Assembly: GCA_903824515.1 (NCBI GenBank)
Contig: CAIJXA010000024.1
Span: 1 to 11,477, forward strand
Source of the DNA: an uncultured bacterium
GTDB taxonomy: Bacteria; Patescibacteriota; Minisyncoccia; Moranbacterales; GWC2-37-73
Length of the DNA stretch: 11,477 nt
Reading direction: 5' to 3'
Of the stretch, positions 1-6,976 are shown in pieces (the first letter of the stretch is position 1; the number at the start of each line of letters is the position of its first letter). Made by a program: the position numbers and the translations under genes. The notes beneath the pieces are model-generated. The model was not told the DNA's origin, did no database searches, and worked only from the letters and a program-made list of their open reading frames with translations.

Positions 1-143
1 AATAGTAACATCAGCGTCCCAACTGAGCTGGCAACCAAATATTGCGCCACCTGTTTCTCCCTCAAAAACCTCAACCAAAAAAATGGCGAGACAATCACCC
101 CGGCAAATGCAAAAGACGCAAGAATTATTCCAATTATTTTCAT
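1..143 (-). CDS. Small membrane protein, 3' part outside window
   Basis: An open frame begins at ATG (complement of 141-143) and runs for 47 codons off the left edge without a stop, so the C-terminus is missing. The visible part starts MKIIGIILASFAFAG, a hydrophobic segment (about residues 3-22) followed by a basic stretch (WLRFLREKQ) and a second weakly hydrophobic segment (about 33-47). This looks like a small integral membrane protein or an N-terminal membrane anchor. It lies 75 bases downstream of the four-helix membrane protein on the same strand, so the two could be co-transcribed. No convincing ribosome binding site is seen; an AGG lies about 17 bases before ATG. I do not recognise a family, and function is unknown. 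Confidence 0.5.
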   Translation of the reverse strand, partial: MKIIGIILASFAFAGVIVSPFFWLRFLREKQVAQYLVASSVGTLMLL

Positions 144-218
144 TTATTTTTCAAAAAAAACCTGCCAACATCTGCATCATAGCATACAATCACTAATAAC
201 CCCAAATAATGAGCTATT

Positions 219-629
219 TCATTTTTCCCCCTTGTCAAAACGTTGCCTGCTGGCAGCAATGAAAATCAAAACATAGAAAATCAGACCCAGGGTGCAGGTT
301 GGCAAGCCAAGTACATAGGTGCCAAAATCTTGTGAGAAAAGCAGCGGCAACTCCCGCACGCTAAAGTAGCCAGCAAACAAGATTCCAGCCAAAGAAAAGG
401 CCAAAATTGCTGGCAAAGCTCTCGCCTGCGTGGTTTTTGAAAAAAGCAGCCTCCCGGAAAAAATTGCCAGCACTGCAAACATCGCCAAACCAAAATAGCA
501 AGCTGGATAACCCAGAAACAAAGGGCAAGGCTCACTGAAAGCACAAGTTTGCGTGAAAAATTTGACTCCGCTCATATACCCCGCAAACAACAGCCCCGCC
601 ATTGAAAGACCAAAAATTATTTTTCGCAT
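219..629 (-). CDS. Four-helix membrane protein with duplicated LGxPxC module
   Basis: A 136-residue integral membrane protein of unknown function. It consists of two related halves of about 68-70 residues. Residues 11-18 (AGLLFAGY) match 81-88 (AGILFAGY), and 39-44 (LGYPAC) match 107-112 (LGLPTC). Each half is two hydrophobic helices joined by a short loop. The first loop also carries Cys29 and Cys35 (CAFSEPC), which the second lacks. Cys residues beside a Gly-x-Pro at a helix start recall the vitamin K epoxide reductase/DsbB-like fold, but the classical CxxC site is absent, so a thiol-redox role is only a suggestion. I chose the ATG at 629 because the protein then starts at the first helix (MRKIIFGLS). 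The frame is open 29 codons further to an ATG at 716, but that extension is polar and unlike a signal peptide. The stop is TGA. Confidence 0.7.
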   Translation of the reverse strand: MRKIIFGLSMAGLLFAGYMSGVKFFTQTCAFSEPCPLFLGYPACYFGLAMFAVLAIFSGRLLFSKTTQARALPAILAFSLAGILFAGYFSVRELPLLFSQDFGTYVLGLPTCTLGLIFYVLIFIAASRQRFDKGEK

Positions 630-793
630 ATGATTTTTACTGATTATTATTACTTCGCTACCCCGCAAAATTTTCCACCAGCTGGCGGATCTACAATAAT
701 CTAGATTGCCACGCATGATTACATGCTCGCAAAAACGGAAATGTTTCTTGTATTTTTATTCTAACCCTACAAACGTTATGACTTTTCAATTTT

Positions 794-824
794 ATTACTT
801 GATTATTTGATTACTTGACTACCT
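794..824. repeat. 8-bp-period repeat after ABC transporter stop
   Basis: Consecutive octamers ATTACTTG, ATTATTTG and ATTACTTG, then a degenerate ACTACCTT, directly abut the stop codon of the ABC transporter gene (TGA on the complement of 825-827). The unit length matches other junction repeats in the window although the wording differs. Confidence 0.6.
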
Positions 825-2618
825 TCAATTCACATCACCCATCCTTTGCAAATCAATCAGTTTTTTGTAGAGGCCGTCATTGGTCAAAGAAAGTTCGCTA
901 TGGCTGCCACTTTCAACAATGCGGCCTTTTTCCAAAACTACAATTTTGTCAGCTTTCTTAATGGTACTGAGGCGATGAGCGATGATGATGACCGTGCGAT
1001 TTTTGCAAATTTTGTCCATCGCATCCTGAATAAGTCGCTCACTTTGCGAATCCAAATTACTAGTGGCTTCATCAAAAATCAAAACTTTTGGATTAGCCAT
1101 GATTGCTCGAGCGATACCGATGCGTTGACGTTGTCCGCCGGAAAGTTTGATTCCACGTTCACCGACGACGGTTTCATAACCTTCATTCAACTGCTCAATA
1201 AATTCTTCGGCGTTGGCCACGCGAGCAGCGGCTTTGATTTGAGCAAAGCTCGCCTCAGGATTTGCATAGGCAATATTCTCCTTAACGCTGGCATTGAAAA
1301 TTTCCACATCTTGTGGAACAATGGCAAAAAATTTTCGAAAACCATACAGGTCATATTTTTTCAAATCTTTTCCATCAAGCAAAACCTGACCATCGGTTGG
1401 GTCATAATGTCGATAGACCATTCTGGCCAGCGTAGTTTTGCCTCCGCCTGAAGGTCCCACCAAGGCGGTGGTGGCGCCAGCTGGAATTTCCAAATCAATA
1501 TTTTTCAGAGCATAAAGCTTGCTATCGGAATAGGTGAAACTCATATCTTTGAATTTGACGGCACCCTGCAAACTTTTTGGCACAATTCCACCGCGAGGAT
1601 TTTTGATGTCAGTTTTTTCCTTGGACAAATCATAAATTCTCTCCACTGCCTCCGAACTTTCCATGATTCGATCATAAAGTCGCGAGATGCGATAAAGCGA
1701 GATTAGCGCTTTTTCTGAAATTGTGAAAACAAAAACTAAAGTTCCTACCGTTATGCTGCCTCCCCAAACCATATAGGCGCCAAAAAGCAAAATCATTAGC
1801 CTGCCGGCGTCAATCACCAAATTTCGCTTGAGATTTTGCGTCAAAATATTTCCATACTCCAACAAAATGGTGCTTCTCAATTTTTCACGCAATTTGCCAA
1901 AACGGAAACATTCTCGTTTTTCCTGCGTAAATGATTTGACGGTGTTAATGTTGACGACTGATTGCGTCATCATTCCGGCAGCTTTTTCATAGATATCAAA
2001 ACGAGTCTTGCGCAACGGAAAAACCCTGCGATTAACGCTAATGGTCAAAAAAACAAAAACCGGCACAAAGAAAACAATCACCAATCCAAAGCGCCAATCA
2101 ACCCAGAAAAGTACCCCTGCAGTGAAAATTATTTGCAAAATTGTTGGCGCAACCTCCCAAGACAGATTGCCAAGCAAATCAATAATCTTATCAACTCCTC
2201 TTTGAATTTTACTAATCTTGCTGCCAGTATTTTCTTTTTCGTGATAACCAAGTCCCAAATAAATCAATTTTTTGTGCGCATTTCCCGAAAGATCGGATTC
2301 GACTTCAGCCAAAATTTTGAAAATTCTTTTATCGTTAATGTATTGCAGAATAGAGACAGTTTCGTTAACCAAAAACATTGCAAATATCAAATCAATGATT
2401 TGAGGAATCTTTTCCACGCTAAAATTTGTGATTAAATCAATAATCAACTTAAGAATATAGGGTCCTGCCAAACGCGTTATTTCAACAAACAACATCACAA
2501 AAACAACCCGATTGATCAATGCGTGTGCCGGCGCAAGTAGTTCCCAAAGCCTGACCCAGAAACCCCTTATGTCGAAACTTCTTTCTTTGATTTTTGATTT
2601 TGATTTTTCTTTTGTCAT
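825..2618 (-). CDS. ABC exporter half-transporter (MsbA/LmrA type)
   Basis: A 597-residue fused permease-ATPase that should work as a homo- or heterodimer in the cytoplasmic membrane and export a lipid, peptide or drug; the substrate cannot be read from sequence. The first ~340 residues form a type I exporter membrane domain with several hydrophobic helices. The C-terminal ATPase has every motif: Walker A GPSGGGKT (388-395), Q-loop in AIVPQDVEIFNASVKENI, signature LSGGQ (492-496), Walker B VLIFDE (512-517, catalytic Glu517), D-loop SNLD and switch His548 (AHRLST). Length is normal for the family and nothing is missing. The start at 2618 gives a basic polar N-terminus before the first helix, as usual. 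A TATAAT box ends eight bases before ATG, so the message should be leaderless. No second half-transporter adjoins, which favours a homodimer. Confidence 0.95.
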   Translation of the reverse strand: MTKEKSKSKIKERSFDIRGFWVRLWELLAPAHALINRVVFVMLFVEITRLAGPYILKLIIDLITNFSVEKIPQIIDLIFAMFLVNETVSILQYINDKRIFKILAEVESDLSGNAHKKLIYLGLGYHEKENTGSKISKIQRGVDKIIDLLGNLSWEVAPTILQIIFTAGVLFWVDWRFGLVIVFFVPVFVFLTISVNRRVFPLRKTRFDIYEKAAGMMTQSVVNINTVKSFTQEKRECFRFGKLREKLRSTILLEYGNILTQNLKRNLVIDAGRLMILLFGAYMVWGGSITVGTLVFVFTISEKALISLYRISRLYDRIMESSEAVERIYDLSKEKTDIKNPRGGIVPKSLQGAVKFKDMSFTYSDSKLYALKNIDLEIPAGATTALVGPSGGGKTTLARMVYRHYDPTDGQVLLDGKDLKKYDLYGFRKFFAIVPQDVEIFNASVKENIAYANPEASFAQIKAAARVANAEEFIEQLNEGYETVVGERGIKLSGGQRQRIGIARAIMANPKVLIFDEATSNLDSQSERLIQDAMDKICKNRTVIIIAHRLSTIKKADKIVVLEKGRIVESGSHSELSLTNDGLYKKLIDLQRMGDVN

Positions 2619-2626
2619 ATTTATTT

Positions 2627-2655
2627 ATTATACCGCAAACAAAGAAATTTTTCTA
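2627..2655 (-). promoter_or_regulatory. Promoter of ABC transporter, leaderless type
   Basis: On the minus strand TAGAAA (4/6 match to TTGACA, complement of 2650-2655) is followed after 17 bases by a perfect TATAAT (complement of 2627-2632). Transcription should begin near 2620, only one to three bases before the ATG at 2618. It sits just past the HU terminator. Confidence 0.6.
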
Positions 2656-2660
2656 GCCTC

Positions 2661-2686
2661 AAAAAACCCCGCCGAGGCGGGGTTTT
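2661..2686 (-). terminator. Intrinsic terminator of the HU gene
   Basis: A perfect inverted repeat, AAAACCCCGCC (2663-2673) against GGCGGGGTTTT (2676-2686), forms a GC-rich stem with a tiny loop. Read on the minus strand it is followed by six T residues (complement of 2661-2666). It lies 25 bases after the HU stop and insulates HU from the ABC transporter. The plus strand carries only four T residues, so it acts mainly leftwards. Confidence 0.9.
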
Positions 2687-2711
2687 GAAAGTTTCAAATT
2701 GAATTTTGAAA

Positions 2712-2993
2712 CTAGAGAACAGCTTCTTTAGCTGCTTTTGCAAGACGGAATTTAACAACAGTCTTTGCAGCAATTTTGATTTTTTCTCCAGTTGCAGGGT
2801 TAACACCCATACGTGCTTTGCGTTTTGCTTTTACCATTTTTCCAAAACCAGGAAGCACAAATTCTCCAACCTTCTTAACTTCCTTATATGCGATTGTAGT
2901 CAATTCATCAAAGACACCACTGATGTCCTTTTTTGAAAGACCGGTTTTTTCAGCAAGTGTTGTCACGAGCTGAGCTTTTGTCAATTTTGCCAT
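2712..2993 (-). CDS. hup: HU family DNA-binding protein
   Basis: A 93-residue histone-like nucleoid protein that should dimerise, bend DNA and help compact the chromosome. It starts MAKLTKAQLVTTLAEKTGLS, the usual N-terminal helices of HU/IHF. The middle has the GFGKM turn, and the DNA-binding arm is ARMGVNPATGEKI, matching the family's R-x-G-x-NPxTGE pattern with the proline that intercalates into DNA. Length is typical (about 90). The C-terminus is basic. It is monocistronic: its own promoter lies about 100-130 bases upstream and a strong terminator follows. The leader of about 85 bases shows no Shine-Dalgarno, only an A-rich tract before ATG. HU or IHF cannot be told apart firmly; the context is not informative. 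Confidence 0.95.
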   Translation of the reverse strand: MAKLTKAQLVTTLAEKTGLSKKDISGVFDELTTIAYKEVKKVGEFVLPGFGKMVKAKRKARMGVNPATGEKIKIAAKTVVKFRLAKAAKEAVL

Positions 2994-3077
2994 AACTTTT
3001 TTTCATTCTCAATCCGCCGAAGGGCGAAATCAAAAACAAATTATTTATTTATTAACTTATTATTTTGCACGATGGCT

Positions 3078-3155
3078 CATGCATGAAACTATTATACACT
3101 ATTATCAAAAGGTCTGACAATAGCACTTTCGTTTTTCTGTCAATAGTCATGCATG
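3078..3155. promoter_or_regulatory. Paired CATGCATG palindromes around HU promoter
   Basis: The self-complementary octamer CATGCATG occurs at 3078-3085 and again at 3148-3155, exactly 70 bases apart, one on each side of the HU -10 and -35 boxes. The left copy extends to the 10-bp palindrome TCATGCATGA. The arrangement would suit a pair of operator half-sites or looping sites, but no regulator is known; this is a sequence observation only. Confidence 0.3.
3091..3120 (-). promoter_or_regulatory. Promoter of the HU gene
   Basis: On the minus strand TTGTCA (complement of 3115-3120, 5/6 match) is followed after 18 bases by a perfect TATAAT (complement of 3091-3096). The predicted start of transcription is near 3084, giving a leader of about 90 bases before the HU ATG. 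A perfect TTGACA also occurs 17 bases further upstream (complement of 3138-3143) but has no -10 at the right distance. Confidence 0.75.
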
Positions 3156-3160
3156 TTTCA

Positions 3161-4072
3161 CTATTTCGTTGGAACTGTCTTGGCATTGTTGTCATCCAGG
3201 GCAATGCGCTCAAAGCAAATCTTTCCTCCAGCATGCTTCCAATCGTTACTATTGCCACTTTCAAAGTAAACATCCTTATCATCAACATTTGAACGCTCAA
3301 ACGAGGAACACAGCTTATATGAATTATCACCAGTCACAATATATTCTATTTTATTAGTGCTTTGCAGGTATGGCGTAAAGCCAGTCTTTTCCAGGTCAAC
3401 AAGCGTCTGCGGAAGTTTTCCGGCTTGCGTGAAAAAATTTCGAACTGAACTATCCACGCCCTGGGCATCACTGACTGTTTGACTGTCAATTCTCTTCTGA
3501 CGCGCCATAGCCGGCGAATCAATTATAAAAAATGCACCAATAAAAGTAATCAACAAAAAAATAAGCAGCGCTTCCGCTGAAACCTTGTTTATTTTTAAAG
3601 ACGTTTCATCAATGTATGTTTTTCGCATGTCCCAAAAATAATAAACAAAAATTCCACCAGCAATTGCCAAGATTACCAAAACTTTCAACAAAAAAGCTGC
3701 CGTTGTTTCTCCTGCCAAGAAATTCAGAATCAAAGTGATGAGATCACCAATAACCGTGGCCGCTGCAAAAAACAAAACAATGTAGGTCAGCCATTTTCGA
3801 ACGCCAGATTCCAGTGAAATGACGCCATCCGAAACTTTCTTAGTGATAATTTTTGAAATAACGAAAAAAATCGGACCAGCAATAAATATAGCTGCTATCC
3901 CAAAACGTACGCCTCCTTGATCAAAATTGTTTGCAATTTGATCGGGAAAAAATTTGTTCACAGCTTGAAAAAAAATCAAGCCAGAGCCGAAAGCCAAGAA
4001 GCTTAAAGAAAGAAAAGTCAACAGATATAAAAAGAAATGTTGAGCATGATTATTTTTTTGTTTTTCATTCAT
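3161..4072 (-). CDS. DUF5671-type integral membrane protein
   Basis: A 303-residue membrane protein of unknown function. From the chosen start it has about five hydrophobic helices: one near the N-terminus (FLYLLTFLSLSFLAFGSGL), one around FGIAAIFIAGPIFFVIS, two in the segment that begins RKWLTYIVLFFAAATVIGDL and ends GGIFVYYFWDMRK, and one at ALLIFLLITFIGAFFI. The third and fourth helices, with GE between them, resemble DUF5671, a family I know mainly from Patescibacteria. The last ~100 residues are soluble and probably extracytoplasmic, with two cysteines (YKLCSSFE and KICFERI) that could form a disulfide. The frame is open to an ATG at 4138, but the 22 extra residues are polar and the ATG at 4072 places the start just before the first helix. 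It appears monocistronic; no ribosome binding site is visible. Confidence 0.8.
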   Translation of the reverse strand: MNEKQKNNHAQHFFLYLLTFLSLSFLAFGSGLIFFQAVNKFFPDQIANNFDQGGVRFGIAAIFIAGPIFFVISKIITKKVSDGVISLESGVRKWLTYIVLFFAAATVIGDLITLILNFLAGETTAAFLLKVLVILAIAGGIFVYYFWDMRKTYIDETSLKINKVSAEALLIFLLITFIGAFFIIDSPAMARQKRIDSQTVSDAQGVDSSVRNFFTQAGKLPQTLVDLEKTGFTPYLQSTNKIEYIVTGDNSYKLCSSFERSNVDDKDVYFESGNSNDWKHAGGKICFERIALDDNNAKTVPTK

Positions 4073-4150
4073 ATGTTTAATGATGAGTTGGGGCTCACTC
4101 GTTTTGCCTTTGAGGCCCATATCTGCAAGCAATTTCAACTATGCTGACAA

Positions 4151-4213
4151 TCAAGAGCTTGACGGAAACATCAAGACACGCTTTTCAGAGCAAGTTTTGA
4201 ACACTGAAAAGTG
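4151..4213 (-). other. Possible structured leader or hairpin pair
   Basis: In the 294 bases between SMC and the DUF5671-type gene, two hairpins lie back to back on the minus strand: CTTTTCAG/CTGAAAAG (4204-4211 with 4181-4188, 15-base loop) and a 7-bp stem with one wobble pair, CTTGATG/CGTCAAG (4169-4175 with 4158-4164, loop TTTC). A third overlapping palindrome, TCAAGAGCTTGA, is at 4151-4162 and would compete with the second. No T tract follows, so this is not a normal terminator; it could be an attenuator or a small RNA. The rest of the gap shows nothing I can name. Confidence 0.25.
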
Positions 4214-4366
4214 GACCAGAAAAAGCCAAATGCGTAAGTCCTAACAGAAAGTACTATCTCACGAATAATAATAACAACTGAATTGCTATTTTATTTCGAT
4301 TTTATTTAGCATTTCTTATTCCCTAATATTGGATATCAAAAATTGTATTTCTCATTCGCCTAAAAA

Positions 4367-6682
4367 CTAATTCACTATTTTCCCTCCCTGTGCGATTTGA
4401 TCAAGGTGCACGGAAAGCAATTTTGAAATTCCATCCTCACCCATGGTCACGCCATAAAGCAAGGCTGCTTGGCGCATGGTTTCCCGATTATGAGTGATGG
4501 AGATAAATTGCGTGCTGCCAGAAAGCTCTTGCAAAATCTTACTGAAGCGCCTCGAATTAGCTTCGTCCAAGGCAGCCTCGACTTCATCCAAAATGGCAAA
4601 TGGCGGTGGATTGTGCGCAATGATGGCAAACAAAAGTGCCAAAGAAGTCAGCGAGCGTTCGCCGCCAGAAAGCATTGAAAGATTGGCAATTTTCTTGCCA
4701 GGCGGACAAGCCAAAATTTCCACGCCAACTTCACTCTTTTTTTCTTCAGCGTTTTCCTGCTCAGACTCATCATTTTCAGTCTGATTTTTTTCATCCACAA
4801 TAGCTCCGCTTCGCACTGGAACTTTAATCTTATTGAGACTTGCTTTCCCACCCGCAAAAATGATTTGAAAATATTTTGAAAATTCTTTGTTGATTTGCTC
4901 AAAGGCTTTGGCAAATTCCTCATTGATGCGATGATCCATTTCCTTGATAACTTCTTCCAGAGAAATCAAGGCATCAGCCAAATCTTTCAGTTCTTGCGTC
5001 AGAAAATCAAAACGCGCATTAGTTTCGCTATACTCCTGGACAATCATTGGGTCAATTCCACCAATCTGCTCCATTTGAACTTTGAGCCTTGAAATCTCTC
5101 TTTCAATTTTATCTCGATCCCAAGCTTGGTCAGTTTGATTTGCTTGATTTTTCAGCAATTCTGCCGGTTCGATGCGTAGCGCACTGAGAATTTCGCCAGT
5201 CAAATCTTCTTCACGAACTTCCACACGGGCCAACTTAATTTTGGAATCATTAAATTGATCCTTAAGAACATTAAGCTGTTCTTGTTTGACTCGCGACTCC
5301 CTTTCAACCTGAAAAAATCTCTCACGAAGTTGTCTGACTTTCTGAGCCTGCTCGGAAATTTCTTTTTCAATTTTTTCAGCTTCAACTTTCAATTTCTGTT
5401 GATTTTCTTGAGCAGTTTTGCCCTTAGCAGTCAGCTCCGAAATTCGATTGTTGATTTCAGCTACTTCATTGGAATTGTCTTTTTGGATTGCCACCTCGCC
5501 TTTGCCAGCTTCTTCATATAGGTCATACAGTTGTTGCTGGATTGCCCGTGCCCATTCCTTGATGTCTTGCAGGTCGTCCAAATTCTCCGCACCTTCCACC
5601 GCCAAAATCAAACGCTCTTGCGCCTCGCGAATGTGTTTGACTTTTGCTTGCACATATTTCAAATCAACCGGAATAAGCTCGATGATTTTCTGATTGGCCA
5701 ATTTTTCTTTTTCCACCACAATGCGACCCTCGGCGATAATAATTTCACGATCAAATTCATTCAGCTTTTGCCTGATTTCAGCTTTTTTCTTTTCCAAAAC
5801 CTGGTCATCACCAGAATGCTGAACTTGAGCTGATTCCTGATTAAGCTCATCAGACATTTTGTCCACTTCTCGCTGCATATTCATCATCGCAGCGCCCAAA
5901 GTTTCTTTTTCAGCGGAAAATTTTGCCCGTTCAGTTTGAAAAGCTTGCCAAAGATGCGAAAAATATTTGGTTTGTTTTTCTTTCAGCTCCTCGGCCACAA
6001 TTTTTCCTTGTTGAGCTTTTTCAGCTTGTCTTTTGAGCATTTTCAAATGCGGTTCGATTTCTCGAATCAGTCCGGCCGTCCGCTCCATATTTTCCCTGGT
6101 CGATTCCAATTTCTTTAGCGCTCGTTCTTTTTTGATTTGATATTGTTTGACCCCAGCAGCATCTTCCAGCACGCCTCGCCTTTCAATCGGGTTAGCGCCC
6201 AGCAGGGCGTCTGACATGCCTTGATTTATCACCGAATAGCTTTCTTTGCCAACTCCCGCCCGCGCGAGCAAATCAGTCACATCCAAAAGCCTTGATTTGC
6301 TTCCATTGATCAAATATTCAGATTCTCCAGAGCGAAAAAGTTTACGCGTCAAAACCACTTCGGAAAATTCCAAGGGAATTCTTTTGTCAGAGTTATCAAA
6401 AAAAAGTGACACATGCGCACTAGAAAGCCGAGCCTTGCTGCCAGAGCCGGCAAAAATGACATCTTCAGATTTTTTGCCCCTCAAATTTTTCATCGACTGC
6501 TCACCCATCGCCCATTTAATCGCATCTGAAACATTCGATTTTCCTGAGCCATTCGGACCCACAATTGCCGTGATGCCTTTCCCTTCGCTGTCACCACGAA
6601 AATTCGCCGCCGGCAAAAATTCCAGCGTCGTCTTATTGGCAAACGATTTAAATCCAGTTATTTCAACTTTTTTGAGATACAC
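4367..6682 (-). CDS. smc: SMC-family ATPase, short and apparently hinge-less
   Basis: A chromosome-organising ATPase with an SMC head but only 771 residues, against about 1,150-1,200 for bacterial SMC. The N-terminal head has MYLKKVEITGFKSFA, Walker A GPNGSGKS (42-49) and Q-loop Gln154. The C-terminal head has LSGGE (671-675), Walker B AILDE (696-700, catalytic Glu700), LDEAN and His731. Between them are two coiled coils (about 180-330 and 400-600). Where the ~150-residue hinge should lie (about 333-400) there is only helical, charged sequence and no hinge glycine motifs. Residues 630-651 are a hydrophilic insert, ten of 22 acidic. The frame is unbroken, so this is not a frameshift. The start is GTG (complement of 6680-6682): an in-frame TAA lies two codons upstream and no ATG fits. 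scpA and scpB are not nearby. Confidence 0.93.
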   Translation of the reverse strand: MYLKKVEITGFKSFANKTTLEFLPAANFRGDSEGKGITAIVGPNGSGKSNVSDAIKWAMGEQSMKNLRGKKSEDVIFAGSGSKARLSSAHVSLFFDNSDKRIPLEFSEVVLTRKLFRSGESEYLINGSKSRLLDVTDLLARAGVGKESYSVINQGMSDALLGANPIERRGVLEDAAGVKQYQIKKERALKKLESTRENMERTAGLIREIEPHLKMLKRQAEKAQQGKIVAEELKEKQTKYFSHLWQAFQTERAKFSAEKETLGAAMMNMQREVDKMSDELNQESAQVQHSGDDQVLEKKKAEIRQKLNEFDREIIIAEGRIVVEKEKLANQKIIELIPVDLKYVQAKVKHIREAQERLILAVEGAENLDDLQDIKEWARAIQQQLYDLYEEAGKGEVAIQKDNSNEVAEINNRISELTAKGKTAQENQQKLKVEAEKIEKEISEQAQKVRQLRERFFQVERESRVKQEQLNVLKDQFNDSKIKLARVEVREEDLTGEILSALRIEPAELLKNQANQTDQAWDRDKIEREISRLKVQMEQIGGIDPMIVQEYSETNARFDFLTQELKDLADALISLEEVIKEMDHRINEEFAKAFEQINKEFSKYFQIIFAGGKASLNKIKVPVRSGAIVDEKNQTENDESEQENAEEKKSEVGVEILACPPGKKIANLSMLSGGERSLTSLALLFAIIAHNPPPFAILDEVEAALDEANSRRFSKILQELSGSTQFISITHNRETMRQAALLYGVTMGEDGISKLLSVHLDQIAQGGKIVN

Positions 6683-6696
6683 AAGTTAGTTCGTAA

Positions 6697-6850
6697 AGTT
6701 TAAAGTTTTTAAAGTTATAAAGTGAAAATTATATTGTCATCCTGAACTCGTTTCAGGATCCCGAGATTTAATGCACTGAGCGCTATACAACGAAGATTCT
6801 GAAATAAGTTCGCAGTGACAGACAGTATCCTTTATAAACTTTTTAACTTT
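6697..6850. repeat. Long imperfect inverted repeat (MITE-like element)
   Basis: The core arms, 6735-6760 (TGTCATCCTGAACTCG...) and 6795-6820, are inverted copies with 19 of 26 positions matching, separated by 34 bases. Outside them, AAAGTTTTTAAAGTTATAAAG near 6704-6724 is mirrored imperfectly by CTTTATAAACTTTTTAACTTT near 6830-6850. The whole segment can fold into one long hairpin. The arm wording (TGTCATnCTGAACTnGTTTCAG) resembles dispersed palindromic repeats found in many bacterial genomes, from memory and not checked. No transposase is present. Confidence 0.6.
6728..6756 (-). promoter_or_regulatory. Candidate SMC promoter inside the inverted repeat
   Basis: On the minus strand CTGAAA (4/6 match, complement of 6751-6756) precedes a perfect TATAAT (complement of 6728-6733) by 17 bases. 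Transcription would start near 6721, giving a leader of about 38 bases before the GTG start. The -35 box falls inside the left arm of the inverted repeat, so the element may supply the promoter. Confidence 0.5.
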
Positions 6851-6892
6851 CCTATTATACTACGCTTTTGGGATTTTGGGAAAACTGGCTAA

Positions 6893-6924
6893 ATTACTAG
6901 ATTGTTACATTGCTAAATTGTTAA
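6893..6924. repeat. 8-bp-period array, ATTGTTAn wording
   Basis: Four consecutive octamers: ATTACTAG, ATTGTTAC, ATTGCTAA, ATTGTTAA. The last three match, with one difference in 23 bases, the complement of the array found just upstream of the four-helix-bundle gene at 9546-9577. Confidence 0.7.
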
Positions 6925-6976
6925 AAAATTCGTATTTTGCATTTCTTTCTGCGCCATTACGAAGCGCGTTTCAAAA

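Noticed and set aside
846..1451. Long plus-strand reading frame opposite the ABC transporter
   Set aside because: It is the antisense shadow of the ATPase domain and shows no protein family features.
3052..3330. Minus-strand frame overlapping the end of the DUF5671-type gene
   Set aside because: It overlaps a well-supported gene and the HU promoter, and its translation resembles no protein.
4367..6682. SMC as a frameshifted or broken long gene
   Set aside because: One continuous frame joins both head halves with all ATPase motifs; only the hinge and part of the coils are missing.
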